Positions 52,382-61,925 of a DNA stretch of 64,000 nt are shown piece after piece. The notes below the pieces were generated by a model. The model did not search any database and was not told where the DNA came from. It was given only the letters and a program-made list of their open reading frames with translations. The position numbers were made by a program, and so were the translations under genes. The DNA comes from Pelagibacteraceae bacterium AG-430-F16. GTDB taxonomy: Bacteria > Pseudomonadota > Alphaproteobacteria > Pelagibacterales > Pelagibacteraceae. The stretch covers positions 62,001 through 126,000 of the forward strand of contig QCOG01000001.1 in assembly GCA_003213015.1 (NCBI GenBank), written 5' to 3'. Numbering within the stretch: the stretch's first letter is position 1; the number at the start of each line of letters is the position of its first letter.

Positions 52382-53693
52382 AACTTCAAGACAGGGAAAT
52401 TTGTTTGGGATAATTGGAATGGTAATTGCTATAACTGTTACTTTTCTTTCTATAGATAATTTTTCAAGTGGATTTCTTTATGTAATACTTTTCTTACTTA
52501 TTGGTGGTTCAATAGGTGCTTTTATTGCATTTAAAATACCCATGACTGCGATGCCAGAATTAGTAGCTGGCTTTCATAGTTTGGTAGGTTTGGCTGCAGT
52601 TTTCGTTGCAATATCTGCTTTTATAAGTCCCGAAGTTTTTAATTTAGGTTCCTCAGGAAATATTAAATTAGCTAGTCTAATTGAAATGTCCATAGGAGCA
52701 GCTGTTGGGGCAATTACTTTTTCAGGTTCAATAATAGCTTTTCTTAAATTAAGAGGGTTAATGTCAGGATCCCCAATAACTTTTCCAGGACAACACATAT
52801 TGAATTTATTAATTTTAATTTCTATTATAATTCTTACATATTTTTTATGTTTGAATCAGTCTCCTAATTTTTTCTGGTCATTAATTGCAATTTCTTTTCT
52901 AGTTGGTTTTTTATTAATCATTCCGATAGGTGGCGCAGATATGCCAGTAGTAATTTCAATGCTTAATTCTTATTCAGGCTGGGCTGCAGCTGGAATAGGT
53001 TTTACTTTAGAAAATACTGCCTTGATAATTACTGGCGCTTTAGTGGGTTCCTCAGGTGCAATACTATCTTACATAATGTGCAAGGGTATGAATAGATCAT
53101 TTTTTAATGTTATACTTGGAGGATTTGGAGGAACGGATCAAACTTCAAGCAAGACAAGTAAAGAACAAAAACCAGTTAAAAGTGGGAATGCAGATGATGC
53201 AGCTTTTTTAATGAAAAATGCTTCATCAGTTATAATTGTTCCTGGATATGGAATGGCTGTTGCACAGGCACAACATGCTTTAAGGGAAATGGTAGACTCT
53301 CTTAAAAAAAATGGAGTTAAAGTTTCATACGCGATTCATCCTGTTGCAGGTAGAATGCCAGGTCACATGAATGTTTTACTAGCTGAGGCAAATGTTCCTT
53401 ATGACGAGGTTTTCGAATTAGAGGAAATTAATAATGATTTTGCTAATTGTGATGTTGCTTTTATAATAGGTGCAAATGATGTAACAAACCCTGTCGCCAA
53501 AACTGACCCACAAAGCCCAATTTATGGAATGCCAGTCTTAGACGTTGAAAAAAGTAAATCAGTCTTATTTGTTAAAAGAAGTTTGTCCCCTGGATATGCC
53601 GGAATAGATAATGATTTATTTTACAGAGACAATACTCTAATGTTGTTTGCAGATGCAAAAAAAATGACTGAAGATATAATTAAAAATTTATAA
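52368..53693 (+). CDS. pntB: NAD(P) transhydrogenase subunit beta; N-terminus uncertain (homologous frame open back to 52311)
   Basis: [67 protein letters not shown]. Confidence 0.92.
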   Translation: MSSPETSRQGNLFGIIGMVIAITVTFLSIDNFSSGFLYVILFLLIGGSIGAFIAFKIPMTAMPELVAGFHSLVGLAAVFVAISAFISPEVFNLGSSGNIKLASLIEMSIGAAVGAITFSGSIIAFLKLRGLMSGSPITFPGQHILNLLILISIIILTYFLCLNQSPNFFWSLIAISFLVGFLLIIPIGGADMPVVISMLNSYSGWAAAGIGFTLENTALIITGALVGSSGAILSYIMCKGMNRSFFNVILGGFGGTDQTSSKTSKEQKPVKSGNADDAAFLMKNASSVIIVPGYGMAVAQAQHALREMVDSLKKNGVKVSYAIHPVAGRMPGHMNVLLAEANVPYDEVFELEEINNDFANCDVAFIIGANDVTNPVAKTDPQSPIYGMPVLDVEKSKSVLFVKRSLSPGYAGIDNDLFYRDNTLMLFADAKKMTEDIIKNL

Positions 53694-53695
53694 AA

Positions 53696-54388
53696 TTGAC
53701 TAAAATATTTTGTGATATTGCAGACTTAGATTTAATAAGGAAATTTAATAGAAAAAAAATCGTTAAGGGATTTACAACCAATCCATCTTTAATGAGAAAA
53801 GCAGGCGCTAGGGATTATAAGTCTTTTAGTAAAAAAATATTAAGAAATACATCCAAACCTGTTTCCTGTGAGGTATTCGCAGATGATATAAAAGGCATGA
53901 TCAATCAAGGTAAAAAAATTAGTGAATGGGGAAAAAATGTTTATGTAAAGGTTCCAGTTACAAATTCAAGGGGAGAATTCATGGGAAATGTCATTAGTGA
54001 GTTAAATCAAAATAATATAAAATTAAACATAACTGCCGTTTTTAAATTTGACCAAACTAAAAAAATATTAAAAAAAATTAATAAAAAAACAAAAGTTATC
54101 ATTTCAATTTTTGCAGGTAGGGCAGGCGATGCGGGTAAAGATCCAGTTCCTGAATTTAAAAAAAGCATCAATGCAGCAAAAAAATTTAAGAATGTTGAAA
54201 TATTATGGGCAAGTGTAAGGGAGCCATACAATTATACTCAAGCAAAACAAATAGGATGTCATATAATTACTGTACCTCCAACAATTATAGAAAAAATTGA
54301 GAAATTTGGCAAATCCTACAACGAATTAACTCTTGAAACTGTAAAAACTTTTTTAGTTGATAGCAAAAAATCAAATTTTAGGATTTAA
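53696..54388 (+). CDS. Transaldolase / fructose-6-phosphate aldolase family (TTG start)
   Basis: KIFCDIADLDLIRKF, GFTTNPSLM, VYVKVPVTN, ISIFAGRAGDAGKDP. Confidence 0.88.
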   Translation: MTKIFCDIADLDLIRKFNRKKIVKGFTTNPSLMRKAGARDYKSFSKKILRNTSKPVSCEVFADDIKGMINQGKKISEWGKNVYVKVPVTNSRGEFMGNVISELNQNNIKLNITAVFKFDQTKKILKKINKKTKVIISIFAGRAGDAGKDPVPEFKKSINAAKKFKNVEILWASVREPYNYTQAKQIGCHIITVPPTIIEKIEKFGKSYNELTLETVKTFLVDSKKSNFRI

Positions 54389-54401
54389 TTTTAATTTTAA
54401 A

Positions 54402-55652
54402 ATGTCATTAAATAATATCAAAATATTATTATTTTCAGCATTTCTTTATTTTACTTTATTGTCAGGTTTTTTTTTAAATGAGAGTTTAAATGGTGGGGCT
54501 TATAAAGATTGGCTTGGATCAAATTTAAATCCAATAAAAGATTTTTCAAAAAACTTTTACGAAACGCTTAATAATTATGATAAATATAATCATAGACATT
54601 CTCCGGTATATTTAATTTTTTTGTCAACTTTTTTAAGATTTGATTTTTCTTTTGAAACATTAAGATTAATTCACTTACATTTATCAATTCCCTTAATAAT
54701 AGTTTTTTATAAATGTTTGTGCTTAAAATTCAAAAATATTGAAAAATCATATCTTATATTATTAGCTTTAGTTATTTTTTTGTCCCCAACTTTTAGGTCT
54801 TTATCAATTTGGCCTGATAGTCGTCTACCTGGTCTATTATTTTTTACAAGCACAATTTATTTTTTTTTAAAATACGAGGAAACCAAGTCTGAAAAATTTA
54901 TTTGGTTGACCTCATTATTTTTAGTAATTTCATCTTATATTAGTCCTAATTTCTCTTTATTCTTTTTTTATTTTTTTTACAATATATTTAAACAGATTAG
55001 TTTCTCGAAAGTATTATTATTTTTTTTGTTTAACTTAATATTAGCATCTCCGATGTTTGTTTATATTTTTATTATGGATGTAGACTTTTTATCTTCTGGA
55101 GGAACACCCGCATTAGATAATCAATCATTCTCTTTTAATTATAATTTTGCAAATAAAATTTTATTAATTAGCTCAATAATATTCTTTCATTTACTACCCG
55201 TACTAATATGGAAAAAACATTTTATAAATTTTTTGAGTTTCTCTAAGAAAAATATTATGGTTATTTTTGTCATTTCTGGAATTTTAATATACTTTTTTAA
55301 TTACAAGATTGAATATACGGGTGGTGGAGTTTTTTTTCATTTATCATATTTGTTTTTTGAAAATAATTATTTATTTTATATTATTTCAATTATCTCACTA
55401 TCATTTGTTTTGTATTTATGTAAATTAAATATAAAAAATTCTTTATTTTTTTTTATATTAATTTTAACAAATATTCAAAATACAGTTTATCATAAATATT
55501 ATGAGCCATTATTGTTGATTGTATTTTTTACGATCTTTAAAGATGTAAGTGCTGAATCCTTTTTGAAAAAAAAAAGGAATATCTTAAGTATATATGCTCT
55601 CAGTGTTTTTTTTATAGTTACAAAAATTTATAAAAATTATTATCTAATATGA
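54402..55652 (+). CDS. Polytopic membrane protein, GT-C-like
   Basis: Many hydrophobic helices; NHRHSPVYLIF and WPDSRLPGLLFF; no confident family. Confidence 0.5.
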   Translation: MSLNNIKILLFSAFLYFTLLSGFFLNESLNGGAYKDWLGSNLNPIKDFSKNFYETLNNYDKYNHRHSPVYLIFLSTFLRFDFSFETLRLIHLHLSIPLIIVFYKCLCLKFKNIEKSYLILLALVIFLSPTFRSLSIWPDSRLPGLLFFTSTIYFFLKYEETKSEKFIWLTSLFLVISSYISPNFSLFFFYFFYNIFKQISFSKVLLFFLFNLILASPMFVYIFIMDVDFLSSGGTPALDNQSFSFNYNFANKILLISSIIFFHLLPVLIWKKHFINFLSFSKKNIMVIFVISGILIYFFNYKIEYTGGGVFFHLSYLFFENNYLFYIISIISLSFVLYLCKLNIKNSLFFFILILTNIQNTVYHKYYEPLLLIVFFTIFKDVSAESFLKKKRNILSIYALSVFFIVTKIYKNYYLI

Positions 55653-55653
55653 T

Positions 55654-55730
<77 letters not shown>

Positions 55731-55733
55731 ATA

Positions 55734-55940
55734 TTAAATTCTATTTTTAAGTTTGTTAAGCTTCTTAACTCTTTTAATATTCTCTTGCAGGATTCTTTTT
55801 TTCTTTTCAGATGGTTTTTCGTAAGTGTTTTTAAGTTTGACTATCCTAAAAAATCCGTCTCTCTGTAGTTTTCTCTTTAAAACTCTCAAAGCTTGTTCTA
55901 CATTATTATCTTTAACGTCTATTTTAATAACATCCTCCAA
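55734..55940 (-). CDS. rpsU: 30S ribosomal protein S21
   Basis: VEQALRVLKRKLQRDGFFRIVKLKNTYEKPSEKKKR. Confidence 0.95.
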   Translation of the reverse strand: MEDVIKIDVKDNNVEQALRVLKRKLQRDGFFRIVKLKNTYEKPSEKKKRILQENIKRVKKLNKLKNRI

Positions 55941-55987
55941 AAAAAAAGTTTAAATAACACTTATAAAATTTCATGTCTATCAGTTTT

Positions 55988-56572
55988 TTAAGAATTTTGA
56001 CTTTGAGTTACTTTTAAAGCCTTCTCTTTTAATTTTTTCTCTCTCTTTATACGTCTTTCTGCTTTCTCACTTGCCTCTAGAAGGTCTTTTTGAGTGAATA
56101 AATTCATCGCAACAGGGTCTTTTGCATTTAAATTATTATAATTCCAGTAACTTTTATTTCTGATAGATACAACTGAGTTTTTTGTTATACCCACAAGTTT
56201 GGCTATTTGAGAGTCCTTTAATTGCGGATAACTTTTAATTAGCCACAAAACAGAGTCTGGTTTATCTTGTCTTTTTGATAAGGGAACATATTTCTTAATT
56301 TTCTTTTCATCAGATGTTATTTCAACATCGGTACTAGTGATTTTTAATGCTCTATCTTGATCCTTGCTCGACAATTCGATTTCTTCCTTAGTCAGTTGTC
56401 CTGATGTGATAGGATTATAAGCTTTAATACCTTTTGCTACTTCACCATCTGCAATGCCCTGAACTTCTACCTCGTGAAGGTTACAAAAATCAGCAATTTG
56501 TTTAAATGTTAAAGTTGTGTTTTCTACAAGCCAAACAGCAGTTGCCATCGGCATTAATGGCGATATTGTCAT
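55988..56572 (-). CDS. DUF1013 family regulator (alphaproteobacterial, TrcR-type annotation)
   Basis: PLMPMATAVWLVENTTLTFKQIADFCNLHEVEVQGIADGEVAKGI. Confidence 0.85.
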   Translation of the reverse strand: MTISPLMPMATAVWLVENTTLTFKQIADFCNLHEVEVQGIADGEVAKGIKAYNPITSGQLTKEEIELSSKDQDRALKITSTDVEITSDEKKIKKYVPLSKRQDKPDSVLWLIKSYPQLKDSQIAKLVGITKNSVVSIRNKSYWNYNNLNAKDPVAMNLFTQKDLLEASEKAERRIKREKKLKEKALKVTQSQNS

Positions 56573-56573
56573 T

Positions 56574-56801
56574 TTATTTACTCTTAGATTTAAAGTTTTG
56601 GAATTTCTTATTGAACCTACTTACTCTTCCTTTATCGAGCAACTTTTGTTTACCACCCGTCCAGGCTGAGTGAGACTTTGGGTCAATTTCTAATTTTAAA
56701 ATCTCTCCTTCAGAGCCCCATGTTGACTTAGTTTCAAATTGAGATCCATCTGTCATCTCTACTTTGATGGTGTGATAGTTTGGGTGAATTTTTTTTTTCA
56801 T
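56574..56801 (-). CDS. rpmE: 50S ribosomal protein L31
   Basis: [52 protein letters not shown]. Confidence 0.95.
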   Translation of the reverse strand: MKKKIHPNYHTIKVEMTDGSQFETKSTWGSEGEILKLEIDPKSHSAWTGGKQKLLDKGRVSRFNKKFQNFKSKSK

Positions 56802-56836
56802 AGATGAACTTATAGCAAATGAAAATTATAAAACAA

Positions 56837-57577
56837 TTAAAACATAGAAATTTTGCTATTAATTTCCTTTTCAATACTTTGGTTAGATGCAATTAGGCTT
56901 ATATTTTCAGTTTTTTTTAAATCAATATCACTTAAAACTCCGCCAGCCTCTCTGACTAATATTGAACCTGCTGCAATGTCCCATAAACTTAAATTTTTGT
57001 GAAAACTTCCATCAAATCTTCCACACGATACATATGCAAGATCTAAAGCGGCACTACCCGTAATTCGAATTGTCAAACCGTCTGAAGAAATCTTTTTACT
57101 GTTAGATGAGAATAAGCATTCAGAAATTTCTCTTTTTTTTGAAACTCTTATACTCTTATTATTCATGTATGCACCAGAATTTTTCTCTGCATAATAGATT
57201 TCGTCTTTAATGGGATCAAATATTACGCCAGAAACAATTTCATTATTTAAAACTAAGCCAATTGAAATACAGAAATGGGGTATGCCATTTATAAAATTTG
57301 TTGTACCATCTATTGGGTCTATAACCCAAAAGTTTTCTTCATCTTCATTTTTAATAAAACCACTCTCCTCTGTTAAAAAAGAATATTTTTTTTTTGATTT
57401 AGATAGTTCATTAACCAACATATTTTCAACTTTTCTATCTGCATTTGTAACAAAATTTTTTGGCCCCTTTATTGAAACTTGAAGTTTTTCAACTTCTCCA
57501 AAGTCTCTTATCAATACTTTGGAAACTTTTTCACATGACTTTATCATTAAATTTAAATTAGGGGAAATCGAATTCAT
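56837..57577 (-). CDS. suhB: Inositol monophosphatase family protein
   Basis: FLTEESG, WVIDPIDGTTNFINGIPHFCISIGL, LWDIAAGSILVREAGG. Confidence 0.9.
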   Translation of the reverse strand: MNSISPNLNLMIKSCEKVSKVLIRDFGEVEKLQVSIKGPKNFVTNADRKVENMLVNELSKSKKKYSFLTEESGFIKNEDEENFWVIDPIDGTTNFINGIPHFCISIGLVLNNEIVSGVIFDPIKDEIYYAEKNSGAYMNNKSIRVSKKREISECLFSSNSKKISSDGLTIRITGSAALDLAYVSCGRFDGSFHKNLSLWDIAAGSILVREAGGVLSDIDLKKTENISLIASNQSIEKEINSKISMF

Positions 57578-57579
57578 AT

Positions 57580-58140
57580 CTATAATTTTTTAATATACTC
57601 AATTGTTCTTGTATCTATTAATATTTCATCCCCACTTTCTATAAATGGTGGAACTTGAATTTTTATATCATTTTCTAAAACTGCAGGTTTATAAGATGAT
57701 GATACTGTTTGACCTTTTAATGCAACATCGGTTGATTTTATCTTAAATTGCACTTGATTTGGTAGCTCAATACCTATGGCCTTATCTTCGTGAAATATCA
57801 GATCTACATTTAGGTTTTCTTTTAATAGTTTACCTTTTTCTCCTATTATGTCTTTTTTAACATCTACTTGTTCGAAATTTTTTTGATTTATAAAGTAGTA
57901 ATTTATTTCATCATCATACAAATAATTAAATTCAATATTCTCTATACTTGCTTTTTCTATAGTTTCATTAGACCTGAACCTCTCATTTAGTTTTGTATTT
58001 TTATTTATACTTTTCATCTCAACTTGACAAAAGGCTCCACCTTTGCCAGGTTTAACGTGTTGAGTTTTTAAGATTTCCCACAGATCTTCTTTGTACTCAA
58101 TCAACATTCCAACTTTAATTTCATTTGCGTTTATTTTCAT
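57580..58140 (-). CDS. efp: Elongation factor P
   Basis: VGMLIEYKEDLWEILKTQHVKPGKGGAFCQVEMKSI; start taken at MKINANEIKV. Confidence 0.94.
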   Translation of the reverse strand: MKINANEIKVGMLIEYKEDLWEILKTQHVKPGKGGAFCQVEMKSINKNTKLNERFRSNETIEKASIENIEFNYLYDDEINYYFINQKNFEQVDVKKDIIGEKGKLLKENLNVDLIFHEDKAIGIELPNQVQFKIKSTDVALKGQTVSSSYKPAVLENDIKIQVPPFIESGDEILIDTRTIEYIKKL

Positions 58141-58771
58141 AAAATTCTTCAATTACTCTTGTGGGTTTTTCCCCCCAAATGCCCCCTGAGATAGCCAAAA
58201 AGTCTGGTTTATGCAACAGAAGTTTTCTAAAATTTTTATTAGTTATTCCTCCAATTATAACAAGAGGTAGTTTTGTGAATCTTTTAGCCCAAGATATTAA
58301 ACTTGGTTCTGCAATATAATTTACTTTTTTTGTTTTTGATTTGAAAAAAGCACCAATCGCAATATAATTTGCACCATCTTCAACTGCATGTCTAATCAAC
58401 TTTTTTGAATTATGACATGTAATACCAATGGTTTTTTTTCCTAAAATTTTCCTTGCTCTTTGGATATTCACATCATTTTGTCCCAAATGACAACCATCTG
58501 CACCAATTTTTTTTGCCAGATTTGGATCATCATTTACTATTAATTTTACATTATATTCTTTACAAATTTTTTTGATTTTTATTCCAATCTTTTCTCTCTC
58601 TATTAAAGAATATTTTTTCAATCTTAATTGAAAAAAACTTACTAAATTGGAGCTGAGAACGATTTTTAAATTGGTATAAAAACTCTTCTTTATTTTGTTT
58701 GGTGAAATTAAATAAATAAACCTTTTTTTATCGACTCTCAATTTCTTTAGACCATTTTCCTTGAGCAGCAA
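58121..58771 (-). CDS. thiE: Thiamine phosphate synthase
   Basis: FFQLRLKKYS, LIVNDDPNLAKKIGADGCHLGQNDV, IGAFFKSKTKK, VIIGGIT; exact start uncertain. Confidence 0.88.
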   Translation of the reverse strand: MLLKENGLKKLRVDKKRFIYLISPNKIKKSFYTNLKIVLSSNLVSFFQLRLKKYSLIEREKIGIKIKKICKEYNVKLIVNDDPNLAKKIGADGCHLGQNDVNIQRARKILGKKTIGITCHNSKKLIRHAVEDGANYIAIGAFFKSKTKKVNYIAEPSLISWAKRFTKLPLVIIGGITNKNFRKLLLHKPDFLAISGGIWGEKPTRVIEEFYENKRK

Positions 58772-59738
58772 GAGTATTCATTTTTGCTCTGTGGTTAAAT
58801 ACTTTTTGGGTTCCCTCAATATCTTTTATATTCTTAGACCAAAATTTAAGAGCACCTTGCTGCAATGCTCTTCCGTAAGAGTAACTCATTATAAATCCAG
58901 TCTTATTCAATTTATTTATCAAATTTAAATTTTCTGTCGCTTCAAGTTCTGACTGTCCACCAGATAAAAAAGCTATACCAGGAACTTCCGAGGGCACAGA
59001 ACTTTTCAAGCAATCCATGGTTAATTTTGCTACCTCTTCATTAGAGATTTTTTCCTTTGATTTATTTCCAGCTAAAATCATATTTGGTTTTAATATAACT
59101 CCTTTTAAATCAACCTTATGAAGAATAAGCTCCTCAAAACACTTCTTAATGACCTCGGAGGTTTTGTTAAAACACTCTTTAGCCGAATGGTCTCCATCCA
59201 TTAAAACCTCTGGTTCAACAATTGGTACCATATTACATTCTTGTACTAATGCAGAATATCTAGCCAACGCGTGTGCGTTAGAATGAATTGATAACTTACT
59301 CGGGAAATCTTTTGATATATTGTAAACACCTCTCCATTTTGTAAACTTTGCTCCAAGTTTAAAGTATTCCTTTAGTCTATCCCTTAAACCATCTAACCCT
59401 TCTGTAATTTTTTCATTTGGTGACCCAGCTAGACTTTTTGCACCGGTATCTACTTTTATTCCTGCACAAGATCCCATACCCTCGATTAATTCTGGTATCT
59501 TATTTTTTTTTGAGGATGTTTGCTTAATTGTTTCGTCATACAGTATGACTCCACCAATACAATTTTTCATTTCTGACGAACAAAAAAGAGTTTCTCTAAA
59601 AAGTAATCTATTTTCCGGGGTGGAGGGTACACCTACACCATCAAACCTTTTGGTCATTGTTCCCGTGCTTTCATCCGCAGCCAAAATTCCTTTACCATTT
59701 TCAAGAATTTTATTAACAATATTTTTTAGTTCAGACAT
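58728..59738 (-). CDS. Class I fructose-bisphosphate aldolase
   Basis: GILAADESTGTMTKRF, GVILYDETIKQ, KWRGVYNI, VPIVEPEVLMDG. Confidence 0.95.
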   Translation of the reverse strand: MSELKNIVNKILENGKGILAADESTGTMTKRFDGVGVPSTPENRLLFRETLFCSSEMKNCIGGVILYDETIKQTSSKKNKIPELIEGMGSCAGIKVDTGAKSLAGSPNEKITEGLDGLRDRLKEYFKLGAKFTKWRGVYNISKDFPSKLSIHSNAHALARYSALVQECNMVPIVEPEVLMDGDHSAKECFNKTSEVIKKCFEELILHKVDLKGVILKPNMILAGNKSKEKISNEEVAKLTMDCLKSSVPSEVPGIAFLSGGQSELEATENLNLINKLNKTGFIMSYSYGRALQQGALKFWSKNIKDIEGTQKVFNHRAKMNTLAAQGKWSKEIESR

Positions 59739-59739
59739 A

Positions 59740-60918
59740 TTAGTTTAGAGCTTTTATACCAGGAAGTTCCTTGCCTTCAAGATATTCTAAAAAAGCTCCA
59801 CCAGCAGTTGAAACAAAATTAAAATCACTTATTGCATTTATCTGATTTAATACTGCAATTGTATCTCCACCTCCCGCAACAGAATAAATTGAATCATCTT
59901 TATTTTTTTTAATAATCATCTTTGCTATTTCATAACTTCCTAATGCAAAATTTGGATTTTCAAAATAACCTGCCGGACCATTCCACAAAACAGTTTTACT
60001 ATTTTCAATAACATCTTCAATTTTTTTTAAAGTTTTTGGGCCAATATCTAGAATTAAATCATCGGCCGATACTTCAATTAAGTCTTTAATTTGAGATTTG
60101 TCATCCATGCTTTTTCCAATTTTAACATCCATCGGATAAATTATTGAACATGAGTGATCATTAGAGTTTTTAAAAATATTTTCTATTTCTTTTTCACAAT
60201 TATCTTCTTTAATTGACTTTCCTATTGAATTTCCTTTAAAGCTTAAAATGTTATTTGCCATTCCACCAACAACAATAATGTTATCAAATTTTGGTATTAA
60301 ATTTTTAATTAAATTAATCTTAGTTGAAATTTTCGAACCACCAATAATACATGTAACTGGTCTTTTTATTTCACTCGTTACTTTCTTCAGGGCATTTAAT
60401 TCAGTTTCTAATTGCAATCCAGCAAATGATGGCAAAAATTCAGTAATTTTACTCATTGAAGCGTGGGCTCTGTGTGAGCAAGAAAAAGCATCATTTACAT
60501 AAAGATCTGCTAGACTCGCCAAGTGTTTTGAAAATTTTTTATCATTTTTTTCTTCTTCTTCATAAAACCTGATATTTTCTAAAAATATAATTTGACCATC
60601 AAAATTTTTAAACAATTCATCTTTTTTTATCTTAAAGATATTTTTATTAACAAGTTTGATCTTTTGATTTATTTTGCTCTCTAAATTTTCACAAATCGGT
60701 TTCAAAGAAAGTTCTTTATTTACTTTTCCCTTTGGTCTTCCAACGTGTGAAATTATAATTACTTTACAATTTTTTTTTATTAAAAAATTGATTACAGGTA
60801 AAATCTTATTAATTCTTGTTTGGTCTGTGATAACTCCATTTTTTAATGGAACATTTAAATCTAGTCTTAATAATATTGCTTTTTGATTAATATTTTCTTG
60901 ATCCTTTATATTGTTCAT
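59740..60918 (-). CDS. pgk: Phosphoglycerate kinase
   Basis: LLRLDLNVPLKNGVITDQTRI, HVGRPKG, VWNGPAGYFE, GGGDTIAVL. Confidence 0.97.
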   Translation of the reverse strand: MNNIKDQENINQKAILLRLDLNVPLKNGVITDQTRINKILPVINFLIKKNCKVIIISHVGRPKGKVNKELSLKPICENLESKINQKIKLVNKNIFKIKKDELFKNFDGQIIFLENIRFYEEEEKNDKKFSKHLASLADLYVNDAFSCSHRAHASMSKITEFLPSFAGLQLETELNALKKVTSEIKRPVTCIIGGSKISTKINLIKNLIPKFDNIIVVGGMANNILSFKGNSIGKSIKEDNCEKEIENIFKNSNDHSCSIIYPMDVKIGKSMDDKSQIKDLIEVSADDLILDIGPKTLKKIEDVIENSKTVLWNGPAGYFENPNFALGSYEIAKMIIKKNKDDSIYSVAGGGDTIAVLNQINAISDFNFVSTAGGAFLEYLEGKELPGIKALN

Positions 60919-61925
60919 TAAGAAATTTTATGAAGATATGCCGCAATATCACACATTCTATTTGAAAAGCCCCATTCATTGTCATACCAAGCAGAAATTT
61001 TACCCATATTTTTACCTATAACATTTGTTAATGGTGCATCTACTATAGAAGAAGCTGGATTGTGATTAAAATCAATTGAAACAAGTTTTTCTTCTGTTAT
61101 TTCTAAAATTTTAATTTTCTGTTTCTTGCTAAAATTTTTAAAAGCAGAATTAATTTTTTCAACGGATAAATCTTTTTTGGTGCAAAAAACTAACTCAATT
61201 AAGGAAACATTAGGTGTTGGCACTCTCATTGCTATACCTTCTAGCTTTCCTTTTAAGGAAGGTATTATTTCACCAATCGCTTTTGAAGCACCGGTCGAGG
61301 TCGGCACTATTGATTGACTAGCTGTCCTAGCTCTTCTAGGATCTTTATGTGAATTATCTAAAATTCTTTGATCAGTAGTAAAAGAATGAATTGTAGTCAT
61401 AAAACCTTTTTGAATTTCAAAATTTTCATTTAAAACATGAACAACTGGAGCAAGACAATTAGTCGTACACGACGCGGCAGATATAATTTTATCTTCCTTC
61501 TTAAGTTCTTTTTCGTTAACTCCAAATGCTATTGTCTTATCTGCATTTTTGCACGGAGCGGAAACAATAACTTTTTTTGCTCCATTATTTAGATGTGGAA
61601 TTAATTTTTCCTTAGAATTAAATTTACCAGTACATTCAAGTATAAAATCAACATCATTTTCTTTCCAATTAATTTCTTCGAGTTTGTCTTTTTGTGAATA
61701 ATAAATTTTATTACCATTAATATTTATATAGTTATTTTTAATTGATATGTCCGCGTTAAATTTTCCGTGAATACTATCTCTTTTTAATAAAGCACAAGCA
61801 GTCTCAATATCAGCTCTATTATTTATATGTTGGATTTTAAGGCTAGAGTGTTCTTCTTCAAATATTGATCGAACCACCATTCTACCTATTCTACCTAAAC
61901 CGTTAATTCCAATTTTAGTTTTCAT
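60918..61925 (-). CDS. gap: Glyceraldehyde-3-phosphate dehydrogenase
   Basis: IGINGLGRIGRMVVRSI, SAASCTTNCLAPVVHVL, WYDNEWGFSNRMCD. Confidence 0.97.
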   Translation of the reverse strand: MKTKIGINGLGRIGRMVVRSIFEEEHSSLKIQHINNRADIETACALLKRDSIHGKFNADISIKNNYININGNKIYYSQKDKLEEINWKENDVDFILECTGKFNSKEKLIPHLNNGAKKVIVSAPCKNADKTIAFGVNEKELKKEDKIISAASCTTNCLAPVVHVLNENFEIQKGFMTTIHSFTTDQRILDNSHKDPRRARTASQSIVPTSTGASKAIGEIIPSLKGKLEGIAMRVPTPNVSLIELVFCTKKDLSVEKINSAFKNFSKKQKIKILEITEEKLVSIDFNHNPASSIVDAPLTNVIGKNMGKISAWYDNEWGFSNRMCDIAAYLHKIS

